A stretch of DNA of 64,000 nt from Powellomyces hirtus (GCA_025526995.1 JAHLKG010000028.1:248001-312000), one strand, 5' to 3'. Positions 23,480 through 36,176 are shown, counted from the first letter of the stretch. The notes: a model not told the origin generated them from the sequence alone. A program made the numbers and translations.

Positions 23480-25065
23480 AACAGAAAGAAGGGTGGTGAG
23501 GAGGGATGTGGGAGTGGGATTTGAGGCTTGGGGTTTGGAGTGGGAGGATACGTGGGAAGTTAGGTCAGGATCGTGGGGGGGGACTTGAAGAGAAGCAACA
23601 GGGGTGCGCTGCGTTTATGCACGAACGAACGACAGCACTGCCACACCCCCCGTCGCTCGTTCTCGCATCTCCCGCGTAGGAAAAGAAATCCGTGGCAATC
23701 GGTAGTGGGTTGCCACGCGGTGATAATCTTGTGGGGGCGTTCTTGCTACACACCTCGTGGCATGGGCTTCTCCGCAGCGGCGTTTTTGCAAATGGAATGT
23801 TCGGGGTGCGTGGGTGAACCATCAGCGAACCTTGGGGAGGGGGCCGAGTTGAGTTTCGTTCCATCATCCAGCGTTCACACCTTCATTTTTGGAACACCCG
23901 ATGAGCTTATACACCGACGCCGGGGCGATGCTCACACTCGATCATTGGAACAGAAGATGGTGACGATTTTTGTCAAGGTGCGCATAACCTTTCAGAACAC
24001 GCAGATGCCCGTGATGCGCGGACCAAGAGTGATACAAAAGAGTTCGAATATAACAGAAAAAAAAACAACAAATCGTCCATAGTCGGTATGAAGTATATCG
24101 GATGTTGAAGTGTGAACAAACTTGCGGCACGCATCGTTTGCATGAGCCTTACCGCAAATGCCTCAACGGTAGGCATCACAGTGATGGAGACTCTATTTGG
24201 AAAACCACGTGCTCTGAGCTCACTCTACCAAGATACGAAAGAGAGTGCAGACCTCATTCCAAAGGTTGTCGGAATTGCTCATGTTGGGAATATGATGGTC
24301 TGGGTTGGTCTCCCAGGGGTTCTACGCATCTACCAACGAATGCCAGTTTGTTTTGCGATACGCCCGAGTATCCAGCGCTTAGTAAATACCCGTTAGTAGC
24401 GGTGAGGCAGAACTGTTAGTTAGACTTGGATTGTAGAACCCTTCGACTGGCGCGAGTGTGGTACCTAAGTGTGGTACCAGGGATTGCCAGTGTGCCGTCT
24501 GGGCGGGCGTCTGCGGGTATTCATGTGTGGCTTTGGGCTAAATTTCGCGTCTCGTGTAAAAACGCTGCGTTTAAACCTCAAACGTCGTAGTAGTAGGGGC
24601 TTGGTAGGATGTAGTTGCTTATTAGTATGACATGGTCGAGATAGCCCCCTCGGTAACGCTTTTTGCGGACCAACGTTAGTCGTAGCACCCATCAAAGTGG
24701 ACTTTATCTGGCTACCGATCCTGCAGATGTCAACTCTACGTTTACCCAAAGTTCGTCTTTCACAAAATGATTCATGAAATTATGAGTTATTGCACAAATG
24801 ATTGATTTGGGCGACAATGCTGGTTGACTCTCTCGTACAGCTCCCTGAACCAATTCGCACCTTTCACAGGCAATCCCAACGTTGGCTCTCCTCAAAGCAC
24901 AATACAAACTCGACCTCTTTCGTCGGTTTCACCGCTAAATCCAAACCCGGATACAAGTCAGTCAGAGCCTACCTACTCTTGGGATCTCCTGCACCCATCC
25001 TCCCGCGCGGTAGTTGGGTTGATCATCAAGCCGCTTTTGCGTAGTTGCAAAAGCTTCCCGGCCCG

Positions 25066-25085
25066 CCTAACCCTAACCCTAACCC
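25066..25085 (+). repeat. interstitial telomere-type repeat (CCCTAA strand)
   Basis: Just over three units of CCCTAA. TTAGGG is the usual telomere repeat of chytrids and most filamentous fungi. It lies inside the decayed region, with ordinary sequence on both sides, so it is not a chromosome end here. The orientation is opposite to the copy at 38993-39012. Confidence 0.8.
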
Positions 25086-27379
25086 AGTCCTTGTTTAAAT
25101 TAAACTCGGCATGTTGCTCACAAGAATGAGCCTAACGTGTATCAAGGGTGCAACGTCTGTTCGAGCCCTTACGGCCCCTGTCGGGGCGCATCACCTTACG
25201 ATGATGGGGGACAAAATTTATCCCTTAAGTAACTTTGATTCCTTGAGCGGATGACTAAATCATCCGGATCACTATGACCGACCAAGCCCGGCGAGCGGAT
25301 ATGCGGACATGGTGTGGGGTAACTGCAGTGTGCGCAAAAATGATTTTTACATGTTCTGCCGCAGCTGGAAAGTTTCAACACCCCCAACATGCAACCTAGC
25401 GCTCTGCGATCAATGATCCCTTCTGGAAGATTCGTCATTTCTGTGGTCGTCTTAATAGTAAGTGATACTCTAAGCCCCCTTCCCTTACTCGGCGTCAAAT
25501 CTGACACTTGATCGTTTCTTCCACATCAGAAGTATCGACGTGCTTATGGACCCGTACAGTACGTACCGGTGATGTATCAAGCAACTCGCCTCTAGACACT
25601 GGGGGGGTTTACTAACCACCTTTGCTTTGCAGCACGAGGCATAGTAAATCCTCCACGCTTTACAACCGTGTCCGTTCTCCTCCAGCATTGCGAGAGGTGC
25701 TCTGGTGGGGGATGGGTTATTTCCCCGCCAGAAAGCATCACTGCACCTACGCTTTTTGGAGGTAAAATTAGTGCGGGGAAAGATTATTCGGATGCTCGTT
25801 TGCCACGGGATTTTGTACCTGCGTAAAGTGTCGCCCGCATAACCAGATGACGTCCAACCTGAACCGGATTCTCGACGCTGGTAAAGTCCTCAGCTTGCTG
25901 TTTGGTCTTGATACGTCATGGATACATATACTCATTGCTGCAAAACCGTCAGTGGCGAGTGGTAAGGAGGGTTTCTGCTCCCTTGGCAGGCCGAGTCTCG
26001 TCGATCTTCCAACGATACGATACTGCTTACAAGCCTGCTAAGCCTGTCTGTCTTAAAGTAGTCCCATGTCAAACCCCCAATGTCGCACCTCGTTAGCTTC
26101 GCCGCTGGATGGCCCTTGAAGCAGACCTCCAGCAAAGAAAGCCAATAAAAAAAAAACCAGGAAGCACACCACTCACTCAAGGGGGCTCAGCACGTTATGG
26201 ACGAAGCCCTTGTCCCGTGGATCAAAGCAACGACGCGAGACGGGATTACGGTAGTGGTGCTCTGTTCAACTATCCTACGTGGAGCGGCACGCCATAGTCC
26301 GTCGATTGCAGCCATGAAACTAGAAACAGCTCACAGGTTTGGTGGGACGTTTTTTGCGTCGGAAAGGATTTATGATTCGGAAACAGGGTGGAGCAACCCG
26401 ATACTCGCGACGGCGCATCGGTCCTTGGGCATGCGTCAACGGAAAAAGGAAAAGAATCTATGGCCACTTTGATGTTGGGTGCGGGTGCCAAGCATGGTAG
26501 GCGCCATCAAGGCGCTACACTGACAAGCTGACAGCCGTGCAAGCCCGGATCCAAGATCCAGATCCAGGCAAGGCTTGGAAGTGAAAAAAACGGGCAAAAA
26601 CATATGTTGTCGGTTCGTCCAAACGGGCATCCTTGGCGTAGACATCAGAAAAAGCACATTCTTTCACCTGACAGCAGAAGATGCTTGTATCTGCAGAAAC
26701 CGGAGGACGAGGCATTGCTTGCAGTGTTCCTCCACTACATAAAAGCTGCAATGGTTATTCTCTCTCTGACATGGTCAGGGTTATGGGAACTATGACTGAG
26801 GGATGCAGCTTTTATGCAATGACGGAAGGCAGCAATCACTCGCTCGTGCAAGACCCGCACTCGAGCAACATTCTCCTGCGCAAATTGCACATATGGCAGA
26901 ATGCGCTGACCAGGACAACCATTGGGCGCCCAGATTGCGACCTATACCCATGGTTGCCACTGAACCTATCATTGATAGATGACCCAGGTTTGGCCATTGG
27001 CTTCAGAACGCAGAGGTCATTGAAAGTGAGAACAAGAAAGCGGGCCCACATCATTGGCACTTTAAAGGAAGAAACCACCATGTCAGAGCAAGGTTGGAGC
27101 AGATGGCAGCCTTGCACGCAATGGAAAAAACGTTATCTACCCCTCCGCTCCGAATGACAGCAAGTTACTGGGGATAGCTACTACATATCGATCCCTTTAG
27201 CTCTGGATCGCCGCGTTTGATATGTTTTCTTGGCCTGGAAGCTTCTGGGGAAACGACTCAATTTTTAGCTGGCGATGGTATATTAACGCGTTGATTCTGT
27301 GTGGGTTGTCCCTGCTTTGATTGATGCGTCCATCCATTGATTGCCAAATCCGTTGTTGGGTGATTTTCGTGCAAGCCGC

Positions 27380-28260
27380 TGTTCAATGGATATCAAGACT
27401 GGACGGGACAACACATTCAATGTCTCGTCTCCCCCGCCGGAGACCCCCATGGTCATCCACGACAAATGGCATGCAGAAAGTGCCCGACGAGCTCCTTGGT
27501 TTCTCGCGGATGTGGCCCCACCTACGTATCCCTTGGAAAGACAGATCCTGCGGGTATTGGGGTATCGTGTCTGTTTTACGAAAGAAAATGGCTTGGAATT
27601 TGATCCGCTCCATATTGCTCTCCCGGGGACACTGATTACCAACAGCGACGGCTACCAGAGTTGTCGTCACCAATGGAGACACAACCATTTATGAGACCCA
27701 TTGCAAAGACGTCCACACGCAACAACAACACACACGCTCTGCTTCGCGCAGTCTGGATCAACCGGCTTCATCGTCGCGATTGTATGAGGTAGCGTGGGCT
27801 GCGACAATGGTCCACAACTTTCTTGTCACGTTTGGCAATTTTGGGTCAACATGGTCGGTATTCATGGTTGCCTTTGTGCCCGAAGGAATGCAACAATGAT
27901 CTTGACAGGCTGTCGCGCCTCAGATGGGCAAAGCACAAACAAATTTTTGGCAAGGTTCTGACGATCCCGTTGCAGACCTTTAGGATTCGTAAACGTGCTT
28001 GCTTCCCGATAAAACCGCCACGCTGGCTGAGAACAAGATGTGTGTGGCGCGAGCGGATTTCGCAAAGCACCAATCCGCAGGACCTCACTGCAGAGAGAGG
28101 CTCATGGCCGGAAAAGGTAAACCCTCACGTTCTATGGTTCAACAGCTCTCGCACTGTCCGCAGCCCTCTTGCGCCGCCGCGAGTGTGGACACTTTAACGA
28201 TGAACCAAACATATGCACTGGCAGCGTTGCAACAATGGAGACGGCTACTGCGCTAAAGAT
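27380..28260 (+). pseudogene. decayed P2-type (Na+/K+-ATPase-like) P-type ATPase
   Basis: Pieces of a P2-type ATPase occur in order but in different frames and with stops. There is a transduction-domain start (LPETPMVI-like region near 27440, with GMQKVPDELL in another frame). Then come a strand like PLHIALPGTLITNSDG (about 27600-27650) and RVVVTNGDTTIYE (about 27655-27690). The membrane segment VFMVAFVPEGMQ (27845-27890) matches VxNVPEGL. The phosphorylation motif appears as PDKTATLAENKM at about 28003-28040, where an active enzyme has DKTGTLTxNxM. The conserved Gly is Ala, and frameshifts at about 27650 and 27890 break the frame, so it cannot make a working pump. The downstream nucleotide-binding and C-terminal membrane parts are missing or unrecognisable. 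Its neighbour is the Cache sensor on the other strand. Confidence 0.7.
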
Positions 28261-28481
28261 CACTGACATGGTCGTGTGGTGAGCCTAAGCTGTCGGGCCG
28301 GCCCCCTAACGTACGATGGAAATCGAACGGGTGTCTAAATCAGCATAGAAATCTCCCTCATTTATCACAGCGTTGCAAAAGAGAGTACTGGTCATTTTTC
28401 TTACAATTGTTCGACCATTGATGAGAAAGTCTGACATGAAGCGCGCTTGTAACATTTGATAACGATCGCGGGTGCGCCCCA

Positions 28482-30747
28482 TCAAGCCACGGAATCTGAC
28501 CGCTTTGACTTGATGCCAGAGGTGGTCATTGGACGGCTCTGGAGTTCTTTATTGCTTTGAATAGCCTTGGCGAAACGGTCCAACATATTGCTGAAGATCT
28601 GATTTGGGACCTCTTCAGTAACATCTCCCTGAATTGATTTTAAGGAAGGAAAAAGCAACTGATCATACCTCTTGCATCGCAGCAATTTCAGAAATGGGAT
28701 TCTTTTTCTTGAGATAGCCTTGCGACAGAGACGAAAAGTCCATTCCGGTGGCCTGGACCATGATGGCCTAGCACCGAAAAAAAAAAACCAGTAAACACTT
28801 CTTGTGGTTCATTGTCAGATCTGCCCCGTAAGCCGTTTTACTTTACCGAAAGTCTGCGGAGCGGCATCGTGACCAAGACGCTAAGTCCTGCTGCGAACCC
28901 GAGCATGACAACGCCCACAACTGAGGAGGTGATGATGAGCTTCTTGCGAGCGGCCACGAGGGGACCTGTGATATCCGTCTCTGGGATTGAGATCAATATG
29001 AACCTTGGGGAGGAAAGGCGGGGAGGGAAGGGGAGGGCAACGATGGTTATGGCCTTGACAGAATCAAATGGGGGGCGTCAAGTAGATTGCGTGATACGAA
29101 CCATCGCGCGCCATATTTCTCGATCTTGACGACGTTTGTCAACAGCACACCGGCACTGGTTGTGTATGTTTCGGCATATGTCTCTGGGTAGTTTTCGTAG
29201 CTGCCGAATTTTGCCTTCATGCTGGATGCGGGTACGGAAATGTCCTCAAGCGGGTGTGCTTCGGCGGTGTATGTGGTGGGCACAGCGGATTTTCCATCAT
29301 GGAGTTGACCTGCCTGGCTGACTGCAAACCTGTACGATGGTTGTTGGTATGAGCACCGGCAAAGTAGACGGCATGCCTATGCACGTTCCATGTTGACACA
29401 CATACATTGAGCCAGTGTAATCCCAGATGGCGATGATGGCGTGCTTGGTCAGTTTCATATCCTGTGCGGGCAAAATAAGCGTCTCGACCTTCTAACGCTG
29501 GAGCGATTCTTCCGTTATACCTGCAAGATCACTGAGAACTCGTTCACATCAAAGTCAATCTCAAGGAATCCGGTTGACGGTTGGCTAGTTCTAGAACCCA
29601 GTGGGGCCCCTTTCCTGAAACGGGCAAGAGTCAGATTAGCCCACCGTGAGAGCAGACATCTAGGCAATCTGGGGAGTCCGCATACCACATAGACCAATAG
29701 AATACGCCGACACCCTAATTGATCAGAAATTGGATCAATAACATGACTCTCATGCATCTATATTCCAGGCAGAAAATGACGCTACCAGGATAGAGTACGT
29801 CCCGTCCGGCTTAGGAACTGAAAACCACATCGGTCTACCGTAGGCTGGGGTTGGAGGTTCCGCGGCCATTAACTCAGGGTCTGGTGGAGGGGGCAGTGGA
29901 TAGTCGATTGCGTCCGGGATCGTGTCTACATTGACTGTGTAGTTCTCCGGGAAGGCCTGCGTCACAAAAATCCTATCGCACTTGGAATCACTCAAGCTAA
30001 GATTGAAACAATGCAGTCCCGCGGGGCCGACATAAAGCTGGTCAACCAGATTACTTCGCCCAAAGCCGGCGCTGATAACGAACGGAAGTGTAATGGCCAG
30101 CTGGTAGAAAGAGTAAACACTTTTACAAGTCACACGTCGTTAGTGGTGACGCTTAATATGGAGGATATCGTCCAACGCTTACAATTGTTTGTCATCAAGG
30201 AAATTATGAGCAACATTTGGCGCAGGAAGATTTTCGATGACCTCAAGAACTTCGGGGTGTGTCCCGGCCACCTGTGCCAAGCGATGAACGGCAGCCCCAA
30301 TTGCGAGTACTGTCGTAGAGTGAGGTCATTAAAAAAAACTTTAACCTTACTGCTTGACTAAGATGAAATTGCAACGACAGGAACAGATACCTTTCGTCGT
30401 GACTAGTTCTGCATAATTTTGTCTCAAGTTTGACACAACTGCCCAACGCATTGAAAAATTGCCCAATATCTGTGAAGCACCTTCAGTGATGACGAACCTG
30501 TATCAACGGTCTCCTCAGCTCCTTTGGAAGATATGACCGCAATGGGGACAGCAATGGAAAGTGCTACAAGCAGACTGCTTACTGGAGAGAGACAGAAGAC
30601 ATCATCAGTAAAGTTAGTCGTGGGCATGGAAAAACATATTCCGCTGGGCTTACAAAGCAGTACGGCCGGTAAAGGGACACTATATCCCTTGAGCCTCGTA
30701 GCCTTCGGCTTCTTCAGAGGTGACTTCTCTACGTCGTGATCAGCCAT
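28482..30747 (-). CDS. two-TM Cache-type membrane sensor without an output domain
   Basis: Twelve short exons on the minus strand join in phase: 30747-30654, 30581-30498, 30438-30391, 30309-30183, 30071-29786, 29714-29686, 29614-29521, 29461-29406, 29329-29102, 29003-28847, 28767-28669, 28628-28482. They encode about 482 residues: a basic N-terminus, TM1 (about 22-47), a ~310-residue extracellular domain, TM2 (about 365-392; KLIITSSVVGVVMLGFAAG) and a HAMP-like helix ending at a stop. The extracellular part has dCache hallmarks: YGRPMWFSVPKPDGTY, then GVFYWSMWKGAPLG, GFLEIDFDVNEFSVIL and ARWFILISIPETDITGP. That order is typical of chemoreceptors, histidine kinases and cyclases. Here the chain ends after MLDRFAKAIQSNKEL with no kinase or cyclase. 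An in-frame ATG at 30789 is an alternative start. Ligand unknown. Confidence is in family and topology; a few splice sites (e.g. 30071) are inferred. Confidence 0.72.
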
Positions 30748-30789
30748 CTGGTTGCGCGGTTGATCAGCTATGAACTGCTTAGAGTGCAA

Positions 30790-32974
30790 AAGGGGTTGGC
30801 CGTCGGTATGATCTTATACAGAGATTGCACCAGGCATCCCGTCTGTCTTGGGCCACCCCTACGCCCGGCGGAGATTGGCTAACGTAATCTGTTTGGGTCA
30901 AGCTACATGTACTAGACTTAAGGTTTGGTTCTTTGTGCCCAGAATCACCTGACCTTACGTCAGCTGACTGGCTCCAAAGCCGGTTAACCAACCAGATGTC
31001 ACACAGATGCTTGGCCTAGTCTTTTTTCACTCTGAATCGGCATTGAGATCATCCCCAAGATATATCAACAACAAGACCAAGCATCGGTTGCGCGGGTGGC
31101 TGTCTTTGGATTGGTCCACCAAACGGCAATCACATGCAACCGACACAGGGTGGGAGATGCTGGTAGATGTGATCCGGGTGTAGCTACCGGTCACTCGGAC
31201 CTGGTTGACTGTGATCTAGGCAAAAGCCTTGCCGCGTGCGACGGAGGTGACGCGGACGGGAGCCTGAATGTAGAGATGGAAACAGACCCGCGGGAGTCGC
31301 GTGTGGTCTTTTTTGTTCTGGCGCAGAGGAGCCCTCCCTTTGGTATGAGGATAAACTTGAAACGTGAGGGTACCGTGCCACCAGTTGGAGTCACAAGAAA
31401 GAGAGAGAGGCGGACATGGAACACCGTCGAGCATATTTTACGCGTTTGTCGGACCAACTTGAACGATGGAGACTATTAATGACTCCCACGCCACGCGGAT
31501 TGAATGGTTTCATCCGTTGCGGCCACTGGCTACTCCCATACTACTACTAGTCTGCTACTGGCAATGACGATGACGATGAGTTCTGTCTGGTCTGTGAGTT
31601 CAAGTAGTACTAATGGTAAAATTGTAGTATCTGATGTCTCATCTCCTTCCGTCTCTCTGTTACGCGGCCAACGAACGACTCAGTCATCACGTTCTGCCGA
31701 AACCCCATTTCCCCAACTTTCTCAACTCTCACGGAATCAATCACTGCATGGAAAACAAGGGGGTGCGTTTGAGAATTGTGTCGACATTCCCGCACTGGGT
31801 ACTATCGATAGTCGCAGACTGTCAATTACCCCCCCAAAGCGAGTCCACGCTTCCCCGGGTAGTGCCGTGCAAGTTGAACGCAGTTTGAGAGAAGGAAGCG
31901 CGTTTGCGTTTCCAGTTTCCCGCCTCCTTTTACCCTCCCATCCGGGACACAATTTTGTCTTATGAGTTTTTTGCCTCCCATGGCTTGTTGGATGGCCGCC
32001 GCATCAACTTGTGTCGGCCTGTCCTCCCGTGCTTGTTTGATCATTGACGAATGAGAGACGGAGGTGGGGGAGATTACTATCACTCCGACTGAGTATCTCC
32101 AGACTCCCCTCCTCCGTCTGCGTCCGTCGCCAACGTCGCACATGGGCCCAACTCCTTAATTCGCAATCCATGCTCATTTCCCGCATCTCACGCACGCGCC
32201 TTGTCGTTCTGCGCGTAATAATTATATGATACCTTTCCCGTCTGTCTTCAGCCTCATCAACCGGCTTTTCTTGCGGGGGAATTCATCTCCAGTTCTTTTT
32301 TTTTTTTTTCAAACCCAGACGTGCCACTTCTTTTCGTCCTTATTGTTATTACCCACAACTCGCGCACATTTAGCCTCCCTCCCTACTACTGTCTCCTCCC
32401 CCCCGCGTTTTACGAAAGGCAGCACCCACGCACGACAGACATCCCATCAACGTTCATCAACCATTTCTCGATCCCCATCATCACATCATCACATCATCAC
32501 CATCACCATCATCATTATCATCATCATCCAGCAGCTGTATACTTTTCAAAAAGACCTGCTGGTGGAGAGTCACGCCGCTCTTTATTGTTACCGCTTTCGG
32601 ACCCGCCAAGAGTAGCAACTGCAACCTGTCCTTGTGTGGATTCAGAAAAGAAAGCAACACGCGCGCACACGCTCTCGGCTTCGCCTCTCCCCCGCATCCA
32701 ACTACTTCCCCCCACCTATTCCTAATCTGCCTTTTACGGACTCCGACACCCAAACCGACGACACACTCCCGCCCCCCCCCCCCCCCCTCGCCAAGTAGTT
32801 TCTTCGAGAGTCTCACCTGGCGCTACACTGTCCACCCTCCCCCGACTCCTCTCAACACGGCGCGCAACTCCTTTCCCAGGGTTCTGAAAACGACAACCCC
32901 CGCTTGCCAGCCCGTCCGTGGGAAGTTGCAAAAAGCCCCCCGACATTCCCACAACATTCTCAAACACACACATC
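30790..32974. other. intergenic; promoter and long 5' leader of the zinc-finger gene
   Basis: No recognisable gene. From about 32220 the sequence turns strongly pyrimidine-rich, with T- and C-runs (32300-32312, 32777-32790) and an ATC-repeat patch (32475-32529). This is the pattern of a long fungal promoter and 5' leader for the zinc-finger gene. The 31500-31960 stretch has open frames without domain signatures. Confidence 0.5.
32475..32529 (+). repeat. ATC/CAT trinucleotide-rich tract
   Basis: Imperfect CATCAT units over about 55 bases in the presumed leader of the zinc-finger gene. Low-complexity sequence, not coding. Confidence 0.8.
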
Positions 32975-35900
32975 ATGGCAGCACCCCCAACACTCACATC
33001 GGCACTACCCAGCCACGCTGTCGCTTGCTTATGGTCAGGCTGCACCGAAAAGTTCCAGACCGAAGACGACTGCTTCCGACATCTCACAGAGACCCATGCA
33101 CAGGACGGCAAACAGAGCTGTGCTTGGCACCCGCACTTGGGACGACCCGTCTGCAACCAGAGTCTGAGGAACAGAGGCAACTTTGCGGACCATGTCGTCA
33201 CGCATTTCAGCACGGCCTTGAGGCCCATTGTTTGCCCGGTATGTATTCATCCGACTTTGCTTGTGACACACGTTGGCGGAAGCAGGAATGGCGAGCGACG
33301 AACAAAAACAACAGCACCAATGACGTGGCGTAGTGTTGTTGTTGGAAGTCGCTCGCACTACTTTGTGTTCTCTGCCACGTGGGCCATTTCTCCCATGCAT
33401 TCTGTCTTATTCCCCCCTTCCTTCTATAGCTCTGCCCTGTCCGGCTTCGAAACAGACAAGATGTGAAGCGTCACGAGAGCAGGCACCAAACGCCGGAACA
33501 GATGGCGATCGGCAAGGCCAAACCACATCGGAAACGGAAGATTTCGCCAGACTCGGCCAGCCAGCATTCGCAATCACCCGTGTTCGCAGCCGTGAACAAC
33601 AACAACAACAACAACAATAGCCACCGAGCCAACACCGCGAGCCCTGCGTCGTCGGTGTATGGACTGCCGCACTCGATGTTTTCCCACGTGCGATCAACGT
33701 CGGACATGGGATTCCACTCGGGCGCCCTGCCGATCGCTGCTCCCGCCGTCGAATCGGTCTTTCAGCACGAGCGAAACATGTCGTACCCTGGCTCATCAGC
33801 AGGGTCCGCACCTCTGCCCACCTCGTTTCCAAAGCTGGGCAACGGCAGCAACCTTAATCTCGTCACATCGAATGCCCGCGCCCGTGCACAGTCCACTCCC
33901 TGGCCGCCAAGTGCTTCCTTTGCCCAACCGTATCTGCCTCATAGTATGATGTCACCTCAGTCACCTCATATACCTCACCCGCAGATCAAACAAGAAGCGG
34001 CACAACGCTACGATCACCAATCAGGGTCGGAATGGGCGGTGCAAACCGACAGCCCCATTTCTCCGCCAGAGGATCAGCTCGCTCACATGGTCCCTTCGCC
34101 CGTGCCTTCGCTAGCCAGCCTTCGGAACATTAGAAGCCGTGGCGTCGTCAGCGGACCACCGACGCCGGCCACCTCGCCTCCGATGGATACCGCGTCGCTT
34201 CTTTACTCGACTCCGATGTTGCCCAACGTCGGTCCGCAGTATGCTTCCTATGGCCATCAACAGCATCACCAGCAGCAGCAGCATCTGTCGCCATCCTTTT
34301 CCACGCTCCAGCGTGACGACCAACAACAGCACGGCTACCTGGTCCAAGACCAGCAGTTGCAGATGGCACATTCTCCTGCCCAACCGTATTCGCTTGCGGG
34401 ACCCCACGATCCCTTTGGCAGCGGCGGAAAGACCTTTCAACAGAAGTTCACGTGGCCTTCCGGTGCTGCTGGCAGCATCGGTTCGTCGCCCGTCATGTTT
34501 TCGCCCATCCTGCCTTCTCAACAGCAGCAGTTCACCGACTCTGGTGCCTTGACTCGATCAACACAACAACAACAACAACAACAACCCGGTCACAGCCGGC
34601 CTGCCGGTGCCGATGCCGATACCATGATTATGAACCCGCATAGCAGCATCAACGTGGGAATCCGGACTTCTGTCATTCAAAGGTATTGCATCCCCCATCC
34701 TCTCTTCCTATTAAATCTTGGTAGTAGTATTCATGTCTGATGGCCGTTCGTTTTCTAAGGATTCTCTCGGTTTTCTTTACTTTGCAGCCAGAAGTCCGCA
34801 TCCCGGATGAATTGATGAGCTTTGTGGCTTCCACCGAGCGCCGCGGAGGCTACATTCCCACCATCGCTGTGCATGACCTATTCCTCAACCATATTTACAA
34901 GAACCTCAACCCGGACCAGATGACTTTACTTCTCGACGGATTTGTGAGCGACCTGCCGAGTCGATCAGAGTACTCGTACCTAATTTACCGAGCGTTGACG
35001 CAGTTTGTGCGGGTGTCGTCGACCGCTGCCCAGCCGGCTGTCCGGCAGAGCAGCGAGGATGTCACCTCTTTCGTGTTTGCGCGGTGCGGCCGCGAAGTCA
35101 TTGCAGCGATCCGCAGTTTCTGCAACTCGGAAGATCCGTTTGTTATCAAATTGCTGCCCGACGGCTTTGCCACTTGCATTCGCCAGATGCCACTCAAAGA
35201 GCAACTTGAGGACGTCAGCCCGCGTCGCATTGCTGCTGTCCTGCATTTGCGACGCCAAGTGTACCGCGCGTATGCGGAAGGCATCACCAGGGACCTCGAG
35301 TGGCTGGGTGGCGTTGGAGGATGGCGAGCCGAGGTCGAGTGGCTCCCGAATGTCGACATTGTGGGCAACGACGGCGCCGATGAGGTGGGCTATGCGGTGG
35401 GCACTTACAACGTGCGCTTTACGCAATTGCCGCCGAAGAAAACGGGATTGCTGAATGCGCAAGCCCTGCCGGTTGCCGATGGTGAGAGGTGGGCGGCGAT
35501 CGCTCCTCCTCGTCCTCACATTCAGCAGCAGCAGCAGCAGCAGTATCCGCACTTTTCTCCACATGGACAGGACGCTAATGGGCAGTCGCATGCGGGATCG
35601 TATTTGTCGTCGTCGGCCCCGCAGCGCGTCCCCCCTGCGGTGAAAGCCATCACGTTCTGCGCGACGCCTGTGCTGGCAGCGGCGTCGGCCAATACTGAGT
35701 TTATCGCGTCTCCGAGAACAGAGCACGAGTGGCCACAGTCGGCGGCGTCCCCGCCCGCCCCCGCTGCCCCGGAGTCCACAGCAGCGGTCCGGAATGCCAA
35801 ACGCCACAAATCGTCGATGGCGGGTGCAGTGCAGGTCATTACCCGTGCGCCGTTTGCGGTTGAGGCGGCGGCGCGGGTCCTGTCCTCGCCTTTTGAGGAT

Positions 35901-36176
35901 TTGGAAAAGAATGTGTTGTTGGGGTCGCCTTGTTTGAAGCAAGAGGAGCAGCAGCGGCAACAGCAGCATGCGGAAGAAGATGTATGGAGCCCGACGCTGT
36001 GGGGATGTACCCCACTCTGGATCCCGCACCACGACGCGAACGGCGTGCCCACCATTGGCATGGGAATGGCGTACAGCCCTAGCCACAGGCCCGGATACAA
36101 CTCGTCGCCGGCGAGCCTGGCTGATAGTGCTCGTGCGGGCTTGAGAAGTAGCGCGGAGCTCATCAGTTGGGGATGA
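32975..36176 (+). CDS. C2H2 zinc-finger transcription factor, PacC/Rim101-like fingers, Gln-rich
   Basis: Three exons (32975-33238, 33430-34682, 34760-36176), in phase, give about 977 residues. Exon 1 and the start of exon 2 encode three C2H2 fingers: CLWSGC...HLTETH, CAWHP...C...HVVTH and CPLCPVRLRNRQDVKRHESRH. The spacing and the CxW start of fingers 1 and 2, with the R-x-QD-x-x-RH helix in finger 3, resemble the fungal PacC/Rim101 pH-response factors. The rest is disordered and rich in Gln, Ser, Pro and Asn. It has short polyQ and poly-Asn runs, then a ~200-residue more ordered block in exon 3 (IPTIAVHDLFLNHIYKNLNP..., ~34850-35450) that I do not recognise. A nuclear role in regulating transcription is very likely; pH regulation is only an analogy. 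The intron-2 acceptor (tctaag at 34759) was chosen because the stronger-looking TTTGCAG downstream breaks the frame. Confidence 0.78.

Larger units (their letters stand above)
20945..27379. other. 6.4 kb gene-poor, decayed-looking region
   Basis: No intact gene recognised. It holds G- and C-runs (about 22030-22048, 23461-23479), A- and T-runs, a triplet-repeat patch near 23360-23390 and the telomere-type repeat at 25066-25085. Open frames at 24112-24396 (+), 25196-25507 (-) and 26681-27157 (+) have protein-like composition but no family I know, and could be relics. The composition is mosaic, as in old transposon-rich DNA. The right edge runs into the P-type ATPase pseudogene. Confidence 0.4.

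Noticed and set aside
24112..24396. Possible gene for a 94-residue protein
   Set aside because: The composition is protein-like but there is no family resemblance, no convincing splice partners, and the surrounding sequence is decayed.
25066..25085. Telomere or contig end
   Set aside because: Only about three repeat units, with unique sequence continuing on both sides; reported as interstitial instead.
25140..25175. tRNA T-arm-like TTCGAGCCC
   Set aside because: No acceptor or anticodon stem can be paired around it.
34780..34790. The strong-looking acceptor TTTGCAG for the last intron of the zinc-finger gene
   Set aside because: Using it puts exon 3 out of frame with an early stop; the acceptor at 34759 keeps the phase.
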